From positions 1,612,001 through 1,676,000 of the forward strand of contig NZ_AP024887.1 of assembly GCF_024346995.1 (NCBI RefSeq): a stretch of DNA of 64,000 bases, written 5' to 3'. The notes beneath the pieces were generated by a model. The model saw only the letters and a program-made list of their open reading frames with translations, was not told the DNA's origin and ran no database searches. Position numbers and translations under genes: made by a program. Within the stretch, counting starts at the first letter, position 1. Each line of letters starts with the position of its first letter. Shown here in pieces: positions 30,519 through 38,902 of the stretch. This DNA comes from Vibrio palustris (GTDB lineage Bacteria > Pseudomonadota > Gammaproteobacteria > Enterobacterales > Vibrionaceae).

Positions 30519-31910
30519 TTATTTTAATACTGCGTTAGTAGGCTCTGGTGTTGCATCACCCGCGATGACGTCATCGGCATCTTCAGGCATGTTCACCATC
30601 ATTTTTTGATAATAGCTGTCTGTCACTTTGTATTTAAACATTAACAGACCCATGATGCAGTGGAACACCCCAGGGATCACAGTTAGCATCAGTGCGATAC
30701 CTGTCAGCGTATCCGCTGTTTGTTCTTGATTTGGTACGTAGTTGAAATAAGTCAGCAACCAACCCACGATGGCACCAGCAATCCCCATACCAAATTTTTG
30801 CGCAAAAGAAATACCACCGAACGATAATCCTGACACACGTTCGTGATTTTTATATTGGCCGTAGTCGACAGCTTCTGCAATCGCTGACCAAAAGACGGGA
30901 GCGTGTAAATCAACCACAAAAGAAATTAAGAAGTAAAAGACAAATGCGAGAGCCACATCGTCACGTCCTACCAAGAAGTACATCAAGGCACTCAGTACTA
31001 AGACCGCCACTTGAGAGTAACGAAATAATTTGATTTTACAGAAACGCTTAGTAATCCATGTTGAGGCAATCATAGCAAGAATTGCAGCGGTCACACCGGT
31101 TGCTAGAAATGAAGAAATCATCCCAGCATCACCGCCTAAATAATATTTCGCATAGTAAGCGCCCACAGAGCCACGAATAACGTAACCGACTGTTCCTGTG
31201 ATACAAACCGAGAACAAAATCAACCACTGATCATTTTTTACCAATAATGTGGCTTGTTGTAATAGCGTTTTCGTTTCTACTTCATGCGCCACACGTTCTT
31301 TCGTCGTAAAGAAACAGAACAAGAATAATAATGTGCCCATCAAGCCCATTAGACCCATCGCGTATTTGTAGCCTTCTTGCATGCCGTCACCTGAAGCCGC
31401 CGCCAGCTGAGGTACAATGATGGTCACAAGAAATGCAGCAATTTTGGCGAAGAATAAACGGTAACCGTTTGCAGATAGACGTTCTTTCGGATCATTAGTT
31501 AATACACTGATCAAAGATATGTAGGGTATCGTTACAGCGGTAAACATGACCGTCACTAAAATGTACGTCGCGTAGGCATAAACCAATTTCGCGTTATAAT
31601 CAACGTCTGGTGTACTGAAGGCTAAGAATACGGAAATACCAAACGGTACTGACAAGAACAACATGTAAGGGCGGTAGCGTCCCCAACGCGTGTTTACTTT
31701 ATCGGTAATCATACCCATAACTGGGTCTGTCACTGCATCAATCAAACGAACCACAATAAATAGCATGGCTAAGTCTTCTGACTTAATACCGAAGACATCG
31801 GTGTAGAAAAAAGTAATGATTAGCATCATTGATGATATGACGACATTTACCGCCATATCACCAGAGCCAAATCCTACCTTCTCCAGAACGGATAATTTAT
31901 AATTTTTCAT
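30519..31910 (-). CDS. GPH-family sugar:cation symporter
   Basis: 463-aa inner-membrane transporter of the glycoside-pentoside-hexuronide family (MelB/XynB-like), with 12 hydrophobic segments. It begins with YKLSVLEKVGFGSGDMAVN, a typical GPH N-terminus. The cytoplasmic loop DPVMGMITDKVNTRWGRYRPY has the family's D-RWGRYRP signature. It probably imports pentose oligosaccharides for the GH43 enzyme encoded just downstream. No regulator gene is adjacent. Confidence 0.95.
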   Translation of the reverse strand: MKNYKLSVLEKVGFGSGDMAVNVVISSMMLIITFFYTDVFGIKSEDLAMLFIVVRLIDAVTDPVMGMITDKVNTRWGRYRPYMLFLSVPFGISVFLAFSTPDVDYNAKLVYAYATYILVTVMFTAVTIPYISLISVLTNDPKERLSANGYRLFFAKIAAFLVTIIVPQLAAASGDGMQEGYKYAMGLMGLMGTLLFLFCFFTTKERVAHEVETKTLLQQATLLVKNDQWLILFSVCITGTVGYVIRGSVGAYYAKYYLGGDAGMISSFLATGVTAAILAMIASTWITKRFCKIKLFRYSQVAVLVLSALMYFLVGRDDVALAFVFYFLISFVVDLHAPVFWSAIAEAVDYGQYKNHERVSGLSFGGISFAQKFGMGIAGAIVGWLLTYFNYVPNQEQTADTLTGIALMLTVIPGVFHCIMGLLMFKYKVTDSYYQKMMVNMPEDADDVIAGDATPEPTNAVLK

Positions 31911-32576
31911 AGGAGACCTCTTATTTCCATCAACATTATGGTTATGGCGGTCTTTTTAACCTGTTACAGATTGTATGACTGTTAAATAATTCTAAGTAGC
32001 AAAACTACAGCTATTTTATCCATACTTTCAGCCAATATAGTTGAGAGTTTCATCACAAAACCTCTGGCAGAAATAAAACAAACCCTTTCTTATCCAGTCT
32101 TGTTTAATTATTACCCCTAGTATGTATTTTGATAATTATTAATTTTTAACCGTGAAATAAATACTATTTAACCCCTCAACTCATAAAAAACAAAAATCAA
32201 TTAAAATCATATACTTAAAATAAATTTATGCTTATTAGTCCCTTTTTTATTGATATGAATCAAATTTTTAATTTACGATTTTAAATTAAAAGCATCAAAA
32301 AAACTGTATATAAATAGCTGATATAAACCATAAAAAACACAGCGCCCCATAGATATAAATGCTCATAAGTCAATCTGCATATTGATAGCAAAATGATCAT
32401 GGTCACAGTATTTTAAGTTATCTGGATAAATTTCACACAATACGGTGAAGACTTGTCTTTTATTCCATCACTTAAAATATCTGTGCGATTTATATTTTGG
32501 ATTTCTGGAAAAAACGCTGGCAAACTGTGTGGTCTTATCAGTATCGATAATGGCTCATTAGAGAGGACAAAGAGAC
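31911..32576. other. Long AT-rich gene-free spacer
   Basis: 666 bp with no convincing gene on either strand, visibly richer in A and T than the surroundings. It separates the leftward sugar operon from the rightward DUF442 gene, so it should contain both promoters. One candidate CRP site, AATGA-N6-TCACA (8 of 10 consensus positions), lies at 32392-32407. Confidence 0.5.
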
Positions 32577-32975
32577 ATGACAATTAGGATTGTACCGCTA
32601 ACCGAAGCGTTATCGGTTGCCGGGCAAATAGAGCCCAGCGACTTAACATCCATTGCTGATTCAGGGTTTAAGACGCTCATCTGCAACCGTCCAGATGGCG
32701 AAGGAGAAGAACAGCCATTGAATAAAGAGCTAGCGATACTAGCCAAGCAGTTAGGTATGACTTTTATCGAACAGCCTGTCACTTCTGGCGCGATCACTAA
32801 AGCAGATATCGCTCAGTTTGCAGATATATTACACACAGCACAAACACCGATATTAGCGTTTTGTCGCACCGGAACACGTTGTTCAACATTATGGGTTGAG
32901 GCAAGTAACGATTTGGGAAGCAGAGCAGCACGCAGAGACACCGCCACGTCTTTAGGGTTTTCCATTCCGTCTTAA
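32577..32975 (+). CDS. DUF442 / TIGR01244 family phosphatase-like protein
   Basis: 132-aa cytoplasmic protein of the beta-lactamase-hydrolase-like (Blh, DUF442) family, which has a tyrosine-phosphatase-type fold. The loop FCRTGTRCSTLW at about 106-117 has the Cys-X5-Arg arrangement expected of a catalytic P-loop. The N-terminal VAGQIEPSDLTSIADSGFK and CNRPDGEGEEQP segments are also typical. Relatives are fused to or beside sulfide-handling enzymes, but no such gene is adjacent here. AGAGAGGAC lies upstream of the ATG. Confidence 0.88.
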   Translation: MTIRIVPLTEALSVAGQIEPSDLTSIADSGFKTLICNRPDGEGEEQPLNKELAILAKQLGMTFIEQPVTSGAITKADIAQFADILHTAQTPILAFCRTGTRCSTLWVEASNDLGSRAARRDTATSLGFSIPS

Positions 32976-33042
32976 CAGCGCGATGAGAAAGATCGGGGCT
33001 AAGATAAATACACTAGCCCCATAACCACAAACTGTTGGGTCG

Positions 33043-33210
33043 TTATTCGCCAACAGTTGCTGCGGTAACATCCGCGGCTGCATTTTCTTGTTCCATTTTG
33101 GCACGTTCTGCTTTAGAGATATAACGTGGCTTATTACTGCGGTGTAGCTTTGCATTGTGCTTTTTTAAACGCTTCTTGAGCGCTTCATTTATTTGTTTCT
33201 TACGATTCAT
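33043..33210 (-). CDS. DUF2986 family small basic protein
   Basis: 55-aa lysine- and arginine-rich protein read from ATG 33210 to TAA 33043. It begins MNRKKQINEALKKRLKKHNA and contains KLHRSNKPRYISKAERAK, matching a short family (DUF2986) that I recall from Vibrio and Shewanella; its function is unknown. The strongly basic first 45 residues suggest RNA or ribosome binding (inference). No obvious strong ribosome site beyond GAATTGAACC. Confidence 0.75.
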   Translation of the reverse strand: MNRKKQINEALKKRLKKHNAKLHRSNKPRYISKAERAKMEQENAAADVTAATVGE

Positions 33211-33260
33211 GGTTCAATTCAATCCAAGTTGATGGCTGCAGAATATAGCACACTTCAGCG

Positions 33261-33950
33261 TTAATTAATGACAGTATTTTCAAGATCAATACCTAAGATC
33301 CAATTAGGATCGGGGCAGTTAGCTAAATAAAATTGCGCATCGTTAGGGTCCACAACACCTGTGTAATCATTCGTTTTACCTTGCATATCACGCACAATCT
33401 GAAAGTGGAGATGGGGTGGCCAGCCGCCATTCTCATTCGGCTCACCAATAGTTGCAAACTGCTCTCCTTGAACAATGACCTGCCCAGCTGCAAGCGTATC
33501 TAATGAAGTAGCGGCTAAGTGCCCGTATAAAGTATGGAAAACCACACCTTCCAGTTCATGGCGTAACACGACAGTCGGCCCATAAGACCCCTCCGTTGGA
33601 TCATTACCAAACCCAAGCACTACCCCATCTACTGGCGCATAAACGGGATGGCCAGCCAGAATACCCAAATCGATACCAATATGTAAGGTACGCGCCTCTT
33701 CACCGACAAAATTAGCCGTATCTTGATAAATCAAACGCTCTTCTGCATACCGCCCTACTTCTACGGTCGCCCCCAATTGCGCTGCTTGGCGTTTAATTTC
33801 TAATTCATAATTATGCCCTGCTCTGACTTTATCCCAAATATCACTCTGCGGAGAAAGATCGACAATAAGTGGACGACCAAATTGCAGCTCGCTTGGGATC
33901 ACAGGGTGATACTGGTGTCGTTTAATTATCGCTTCAAAATTTGACTTCAT
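33261..33950 (-). CDS. M23 family metallopeptidase
   Basis: 229-aa protein with a LytM/M23 domain from about residue 85. Zinc ligands are visible in LHIGIDLGI (His...Asp), TLYGHLA and PPHLHFQIV (HxH). No signal peptide or membrane segment is evident, which is unusual for a peptidoglycan endopeptidase; a cytoplasmic or unconventional role is possible. The start overlaps the end of the upstream MFS gene by 4 nt (ATGA), so the two are translationally coupled. Confidence 0.88.
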   Translation of the reverse strand: MKSNFEAIIKRHQYHPVIPSELQFGRPLIVDLSPQSDIWDKVRAGHNYELEIKRQAAQLGATVEVGRYAEERLIYQDTANFVGEEARTLHIGIDLGILAGHPVYAPVDGVVLGFGNDPTEGSYGPTVVLRHELEGVVFHTLYGHLAATSLDTLAAGQVIVQGEQFATIGEPNENGGWPPHLHFQIVRDMQGKTNDYTGVVDPNDAQFYLANCPDPNWILGIDLENTVIN

Positions 33951-35185
33951 ACCTTGGCCTCTTTCAATACGTTGCTTGGTGAGCGAGGGATTAACATTAA
34001 TGCCGCTGCATAACCAAATGCCGCAACTAGAGTCGGCAGTTTAATATCAATATTGACCATGATCGCGGTTAAATACCCAGTTAATGTCCATGCTAGGCCA
34101 ACCATAGCGCTGGATAACGCCATTGCCCAGCCTTGGTCTTGGTCACTCGCCCGATCAGACAATGCGGTGATATATAAAGGAAATGCCAGCGCTACCATAG
34201 TCGCAGTCAAGACCATAACAATGGCATTCGTCACTAAGCTTGGTGTCCAAGCTAATAATACCATCCCCGCACCAGCAGCCGTTAAGACCAGTTTTAAAGC
34301 TCGTGTTAGCGGCAGCCATGACAATACCAAGCGTGGTAGCGACACCAATGACACCATCATCACAATCCCAACCGCCATCATATAATATTGATATTGACTA
34401 CTTTCCACCGACAAATGAAATATTTGTGGGAAAATAAATGAAATATTCTGAAAGTACAGACTCCAGCTAAATTGACATAAAAACACAATCAACAAACATT
34501 TCAATAAGCCTGCATGGCTACGAGCAAGAGGCGCAGCAAGAGAAAATGGATTTTCTTCCGGTACCGTTATTTGTTTTGGACACGTCACCAAGAGTAATAA
34601 TGCGCCACACACCACAGCAATCAATAAACACGCATAAAAAGGACCAGTTGGACCATATGAGGCCAACAATTTACTCCCTAACGCTGGACCAAACGACATA
34701 GCTGCAGTCATGACCACTGCCACTAAACTCATGAGCGTAGCTTTATTTTTACCATGACTATTATCGGCTAAAATCGCTTGTGCAATCGGCTGACTCGCTG
34801 AACCAATGCTATTGATCATATTGCCGGCAAACAGCAATATCACTGAGCCAGCGACGATCGCGTATACCGGTAACGCAAATCCTAAAGCCGCGACACCTAA
34901 GCACCCGAGCATAACCATTTTTCGGTTAAAGCGATCGGCAAAGCGAGCGATAAATGGCGTAAAGAACATAGAAAGAAAAGGAGCGGCAGACATCACCGTA
35001 CCAAATAGCTCACGGCGGTCTTTTAGCGACATGGCTTTGGCAATCGCCATAGAATGTTCATTGGTCAAAAATAAACTCACGTAAGCAGGAATGGTAATAA
35101 AAAATCCGGCTGAGCCTAAAAAAATAATAAGGTATAACACGCACAACGTCGTCTTAGATACGCTCGGTAAAGTCTGAGTATTCAT
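33947..35185 (-). CDS. MFS transporter
   Basis: 412-aa major facilitator superfamily protein with 12 hydrophobic segments. The loop between helices 2 and 3 reads ARFADRFNRKMVM, a form of the MFS motif A. It resembles sugar-efflux or drug-efflux type carriers, and the substrate is unknown. Overlap with the M23 peptidase gene suggests a joint function, for example handling of a cell-wall fragment or peptide (speculative). Confidence 0.9.
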   Translation of the reverse strand: MNTQTLPSVSKTTLCVLYLIIFLGSAGFFITIPAYVSLFLTNEHSMAIAKAMSLKDRRELFGTVMSAAPFLSMFFTPFIARFADRFNRKMVMLGCLGVAALGFALPVYAIVAGSVILLFAGNMINSIGSASQPIAQAILADNSHGKNKATLMSLVAVVMTAAMSFGPALGSKLLASYGPTGPFYACLLIAVVCGALLLLVTCPKQITVPEENPFSLAAPLARSHAGLLKCLLIVFLCQFSWSLYFQNISFIFPQIFHLSVESSQYQYYMMAVGIVMMVSLVSLPRLVLSWLPLTRALKLVLTAAGAGMVLLAWTPSLVTNAIVMVLTATMVALAFPLYITALSDRASDQDQGWAMALSSAMVGLAWTLTGYLTAIMVNIDIKLPTLVAAFGYAAALMLIPRSPSNVLKEAKV

Positions 35186-35603
35186 ACTGCTCTCCCAAAA
35201 ATGTTCCGCGCATTTTACTCACCTATACCCAACAACGCCATCACTAATCAGCGTTGCTCAAAACAAGCTAAAGATACCGTTGTAGTTCGTAAACTATCAC
35301 ACGGTGGAATAGTTGAATTTACTCATATAATCACTTAATATCACATAATTAAACCCACTGCACTATTGTGCTCAACGATAACAATGAGGCTCTTATTATG
35401 ATGTGGAATACCAAAATCAACCCACATTACTTTGGCGTTAACGCTCGCTCAAGCAAGACATCTATCGCGCTGCGATAATCTTAGCCTGAGCGAATAACAC
35501 ATTGTACAGACTGCTAGTCGAATGCCTTTCTCTCTAGCTCTAAGAATTATTGTCAGCAATGTTGACAAGGCGTTTTTATGCCTAAAATTCTTGAGTATTC
35601 ACT
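35186..35603. other. Spacer between the divergent MFS and ABC-F genes
   Basis: 418 bp without a full-size gene. It must contain the promoters of both flanking genes. A 26-codon frame at 35398-35478 is annotated separately. Nothing else was recognised. Confidence 0.45.
35398..35478 (+). CDS. Possible 26-aa leader peptide upstream of ABC-F
   Basis: Short frame MMWNTKINPHYFGVNA... ending TAA at 35476, with GAGG about 8 nt before the ATG. Several antibiotic-responsive ABC-F genes are controlled by ribosome stalling on short leader ORFs, which makes this worth noting. There is no direct evidence that it is translated. Confidence 0.25.
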   Translation: MMWNTKINPHYFGVNARSSKTSIALR

Positions 35604-37400
35604 ATGACAACCTACTTAACAATCCAAAACCTTTCTATTGCACTTGATACCCATTTGCTGCTAAACAACGCGTCTTTTGCTGTGAGTAAAAACGACAAAA
35701 TTGGTATCATTGGCCATAATGGTTGCGGAAAAAGCACCCTATTACACGTTTTAAACCACCAATTAGAAGCGTCATCGGGAACGATTCATCAATCCAAACA
35801 TTGTGTCATTGCCAGTGTCGCCCAACATTTTCCCGACAATTCACTTGAGCTTAACGCGTTAACGTTATTACAAAACCAACTGCCGCCAGAAGACTATTGG
35901 CAAGCCGAGTGTTTATGCCAAGATCTTGAATTGAGTGCGCATACACAATCACTTAAAATCCGCGAATTAAGTGGGGGTCAGCAAATGCGCCTACTACTTG
36001 GATTAGCTTTGATTAAACAACCAGATTTGTTGTTATTAGATGAACCCAGTAATCACCTCGATCTCCCATCACTCCTCTGGTTAGAACGCTTTTTAGCTCG
36101 CTGGAAAGGCGCATTTGTTTTGGTGTCTCATGATGCCACTTTGCTAGATAACGTCACCTCAAGCAGTTGGATTCTTCGGGATCAATCCCTGCATTGCTTT
36201 GATTTGCCGTGTACACAAGCCAGACAAGCATTAGCGGAGCAAGACCTCGCCGATCAACAGCGTTTTCGTTGTGAACAAAAAGAAATCGATCGTTTAGATG
36301 CTAGTGCTAAACGGCTCGCTAACTGGGGAAAAGTCTATGATAACGAAGATCTGGCTCGTAAGGCTAAAACCATGCAAGCACGTAAAGAAAAGCTCCAAAC
36401 ACAGCAAACCATAGTGTCACAAGGAAGTACTTGGCGCTTGCAGCTACACGGGCAAGCACTACAAGCCAACCGTATACTTGAAATCAGTGAGCTCTCGCTA
36501 TATTTGCCTGAGTCTCGCACTCCTTTGCTTTACCTCAAACATAAGCTGATAAAAAGTGGGGAAAATATTGCTATCATTGGTCACAATGGCTGCGGCAAAT
36601 CAACGCTGCTTCAAGCACTATTTACCCATTACACTGAGCAAAATCCTTCAGCTGCAATAATGCGAGATGAAAGTCGCAATAGCGCTACCATCATCGGTGA
36701 TATTAAGTGGCATGGGTTGTGTCAACTTGGGTATTATGACCAAGATCTTGAGCAAATCAGCACAAAATCGACCATCAAAGATGCCTTAATTCCCTTCGCC
36801 AACCTCAATGACGATCAACGAAAACAAGCATTAATTAGTGCTGGCTTTGCGTTCGAGCGCCACCAGCAGCACGTTGCCTCTCTTAGTGGCGGAGAAAGAG
36901 CACGATTACTCTTTTTAGGATTGAGCCTTGCTCAACATCACTTAGTATTACTTGATGAGCCAACTAATCACCTCGACTTAGAAGGAAAAGAGCAACTTAT
37001 CGATACTTTAAACACCAATATAGGCGCAGCTTTAGTGGTGAGCCACGATCGTGATTTATTACAAAAAACATGTGGTCGATTTTGGCTTATTGACCATGGC
37101 CAGATAATTGAATTTGACGAGTTTGAAAAAGCACTGCCCTATTTACACCATGATCACAAGGTGCAAGAAAACCACGTCCATCCGCCTTCGTCCCAAATAT
37201 GTATACAAAGCCAAAGAAGCAATGTAGCGAACGATTATTACACGCAATCACAACAATCTCATGATGATCTGGAACGATTGATCGAATTAGAAGAGAAACT
37301 CACGCAAGACCGTCAACGTAAACCCAAGCACCAAAAGCCGAAGTTACAACAACAATGGCAAACCGAAATTGATCTACTCAATCTCAAACTGTCACTGTAA
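35604..37400 (+). CDS. ABC-F family ATPase
   Basis: 598-aa soluble protein with two ABC domains and no membrane segments. Both Walker A motifs read GHNGCGKSTLL (about 38-48 and 325-335). Signatures are LSGGQQMRL and LSGGERARL, and Walker B sequences are LLLLDEPSNHLDLPS and LVLLDEPTNHLDLEG. A charged linker (about 200-250) and a C-terminal coiled coil rich in Lys and Gln complete the Uup/EttA-like plan. ABC-F proteins act on the ribosome E site, either as translation factors or in antibiotic protection; which applies here is unknown. Confidence 0.95.
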   Translation: MTTYLTIQNLSIALDTHLLLNNASFAVSKNDKIGIIGHNGCGKSTLLHVLNHQLEASSGTIHQSKHCVIASVAQHFPDNSLELNALTLLQNQLPPEDYWQAECLCQDLELSAHTQSLKIRELSGGQQMRLLLGLALIKQPDLLLLDEPSNHLDLPSLLWLERFLARWKGAFVLVSHDATLLDNVTSSSWILRDQSLHCFDLPCTQARQALAEQDLADQQRFRCEQKEIDRLDASAKRLANWGKVYDNEDLARKAKTMQARKEKLQTQQTIVSQGSTWRLQLHGQALQANRILEISELSLYLPESRTPLLYLKHKLIKSGENIAIIGHNGCGKSTLLQALFTHYTEQNPSAAIMRDESRNSATIIGDIKWHGLCQLGYYDQDLEQISTKSTIKDALIPFANLNDDQRKQALISAGFAFERHQQHVASLSGGERARLLFLGLSLAQHHLVLLDEPTNHLDLEGKEQLIDTLNTNIGAALVVSHDRDLLQKTCGRFWLIDHGQIIEFDEFEKALPYLHHDHKVQENHVHPPSSQICIQSQRSNVANDYYTQSQQSHDDLERLIELEEKLTQDRQRKPKHQKPKLQQQWQTEIDLLNLKLSL

Positions 37401-37407
37401 ACGTTGC

Positions 37408-37434
37408 AAAGCCCAACCTCGGTTGGGCTTTATT
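37408..37434 (+). terminator. Terminator of the ABC-F gene
   Basis: AAAGCCCAACC / GGTTGGGCTTT, 11-bp stem with a 2-nt gap (so a somewhat shorter effective stem) and TATT following, 7 nt after the stop. Confidence 0.8.
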
Positions 37435-37524
37435 ATGCAACTTAAAATGAGCATGTTAGGGTTAATAGTAATGACGCTTATATGCATATTGATATAGGCA
37501 CTCTCACCGAAAAAAGGCATTACT

Positions 37525-38196
37525 ATGAAAAAACATGCTCTAATTATTGGCGCATCACAAGGAATTGGTTTTGGTCTTAGCAATATTTTGGCCGATCGTG
37601 ATTGGAATGTAACAGGAACCTATCGCTCAACGACAGAACAGGATCCTAATCCTGCGATTACTTGGCTAAAATTGGATATAAACGATACCGATCAATATCG
37701 TGCATTCTGCGAACAACTACAAAGCCAGCAATATGACGCTATTATTATCAATGCGGGCATCCACGGTCCTCATTGTACGTTTGTCGATAATGCCTCTGAT
37801 GAAGACTTATTTGAGCTTTATAAAACCAATACTATTTCGCCTATGCGACTTGCCTCCAAGTTACTCCCTTATGTTAAACCTGACACAGGAGTATTAGGAT
37901 TTACTAGCTCACTGATGGGTAGCTTAAATGAGAATACCGAAGCGGCAATGCCAATTTATTCTTCTAGTAAAAGCGCATTAAATATGCTGATTCGCTCACT
38001 ACGCCCTAATGCAACAGAGCATGGAATAACACTGTTGTCTTTGCATCCAGGGTGGGTCAGCACTCGTATGGGTGGAGAAGTAGCACCAGTCTCAGTTGAC
38101 GCAAGTTCCATAGGCCTTGCCAAGGTAATTGAAAATGCCCAAGGCAAACAAGGTCACCACTTTCTTGATTTCCAAGGTAAGTCTCTCTCTTGGTAA
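37525..38196 (+). CDS. Short-chain dehydrogenase/reductase (C-factor-like)
   Basis: 223-aa Rossmann-fold oxidoreductase. The NAD(P)-binding GASQGIGFG is at about 9-17. Asn-Ala-Gly (IINAGIHG) lies near 75, and the catalytic Ser/YxxxK appears as TSSLMGS with YSSSKSALN. It resembles the CsgA-like subgroup of SDRs, whose substrates are mostly unknown. It is a single gene, with AAGGCATT upstream of the ATG. Confidence 0.9.
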   Translation: MKKHALIIGASQGIGFGLSNILADRDWNVTGTYRSTTEQDPNPAITWLKLDINDTDQYRAFCEQLQSQQYDAIIINAGIHGPHCTFVDNASDEDLFELYKTNTISPMRLASKLLPYVKPDTGVLGFTSSLMGSLNENTEAAMPIYSSSKSALNMLIRSLRPNATEHGITLLSLHPGWVSTRMGGEVAPVSVDASSIGLAKVIENAQGKQGHHFLDFQGKSLSW

Positions 38197-38269
38197 GCTC
38201 GCTTGATCAATGGGGCGTATGTCAATCTGTTTTCTGCAGGTAGCACGCCCCTGACCACTTCACTCAATG

Positions 38270-38812
38270 TTAATCGACATCATTAATTTTGGCCGTTAAA
38301 ACATGGTCTTCCCACTGCCCGGCTATTTTTAAATAGCGCTTCGCATAGCCTTCTCGCTCAAAACCTAATTTTTGTAGGACTCGCTCACTCGCACAATTAT
38401 TGGGCATATAATTAGACATAATGCGATGTAGGCCAACTTGCTCAAACATATACTGACTCGTCGCATGCACGATTTCGGTCATATACCCTTGATTGAGATG
38501 TTGGTGGTCCAGCGAATACCCCATTAAGCAGGCTTGAAAAGCACCACGGATAACCCCCGTAAAGTTACAGACGCCAATCACTTGCCGCGAGTTGTTTTTA
38601 TGAAAAGCCACAAAGCGATATTCTTCCCCGAGCTCAAACGCTAATACGTTTTTCTCTGTCACCTGTTGCCAAAATTCTCTCGTATAATAGTCCGGATTTC
38701 TTAGTGGTTCCCACGGGGCTAGGTGTGTTTGATTACGTTGATAATAGTTCAATAGCGCATCGGCATATTGGGGGCGCAATATATCAATCCGAGTATGTGT
38801 GGTCTCTAACAT
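38270..38812 (-). CDS. GNAT acetyltransferase, RimJ/RimL type
   Basis: 180-aa acetyltransferase of the family that acetylates ribosomal-protein N-termini. Visible features are the N-terminal LRPQYADALLNYYQRNQTHLAPWEP, the QVIGVCNFTGVIRGAF strand region, GYMTEIV near the acetyl-CoA site, and NNCASERVLQKLGFEREGYAK. It resembles RimJ/RimL, but the actual substrate cannot be assigned. It lies just downstream of the tRNA-Arg terminator on the same strand. Confidence 0.9.
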   Translation of the reverse strand: MLETTHTRIDILRPQYADALLNYYQRNQTHLAPWEPLRNPDYYTREFWQQVTEKNVLAFELGEEYRFVAFHKNNSRQVIGVCNFTGVIRGAFQACLMGYSLDHQHLNQGYMTEIVHATSQYMFEQVGLHRIMSNYMPNNCASERVLQKLGFEREGYAKRYLKIAGQWEDHVLTAKINDVD

Positions 38813-38860
38813 TATTCCTTCCTTGTGAATACTAAATACTCAACAACTTCCTATAAACGC

Positions 38861-38898
38861 AAAAAAGCCAGTATCTTATACAGATACTGGCTTTTTTT
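38861..38898 (-). terminator. Terminator of the tRNA-Arg gene
   Basis: Long perfect inverted repeat (AAAAAAGCCAGTATCT / AGATACTGGCTTTTTT) with a 5-nt loop and a T run on the minus strand, 5 nt after the CCA end. Confidence 0.95.
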
Positions 38899-38902
38899 AA
38901 AA

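Noticed and set aside
32392..32407. CRP site controlling the GH43/GPH operon
   Set aside because: Only 8 of 10 consensus positions and about 480 bp from the operon start; kept as a remark, not as a feature.
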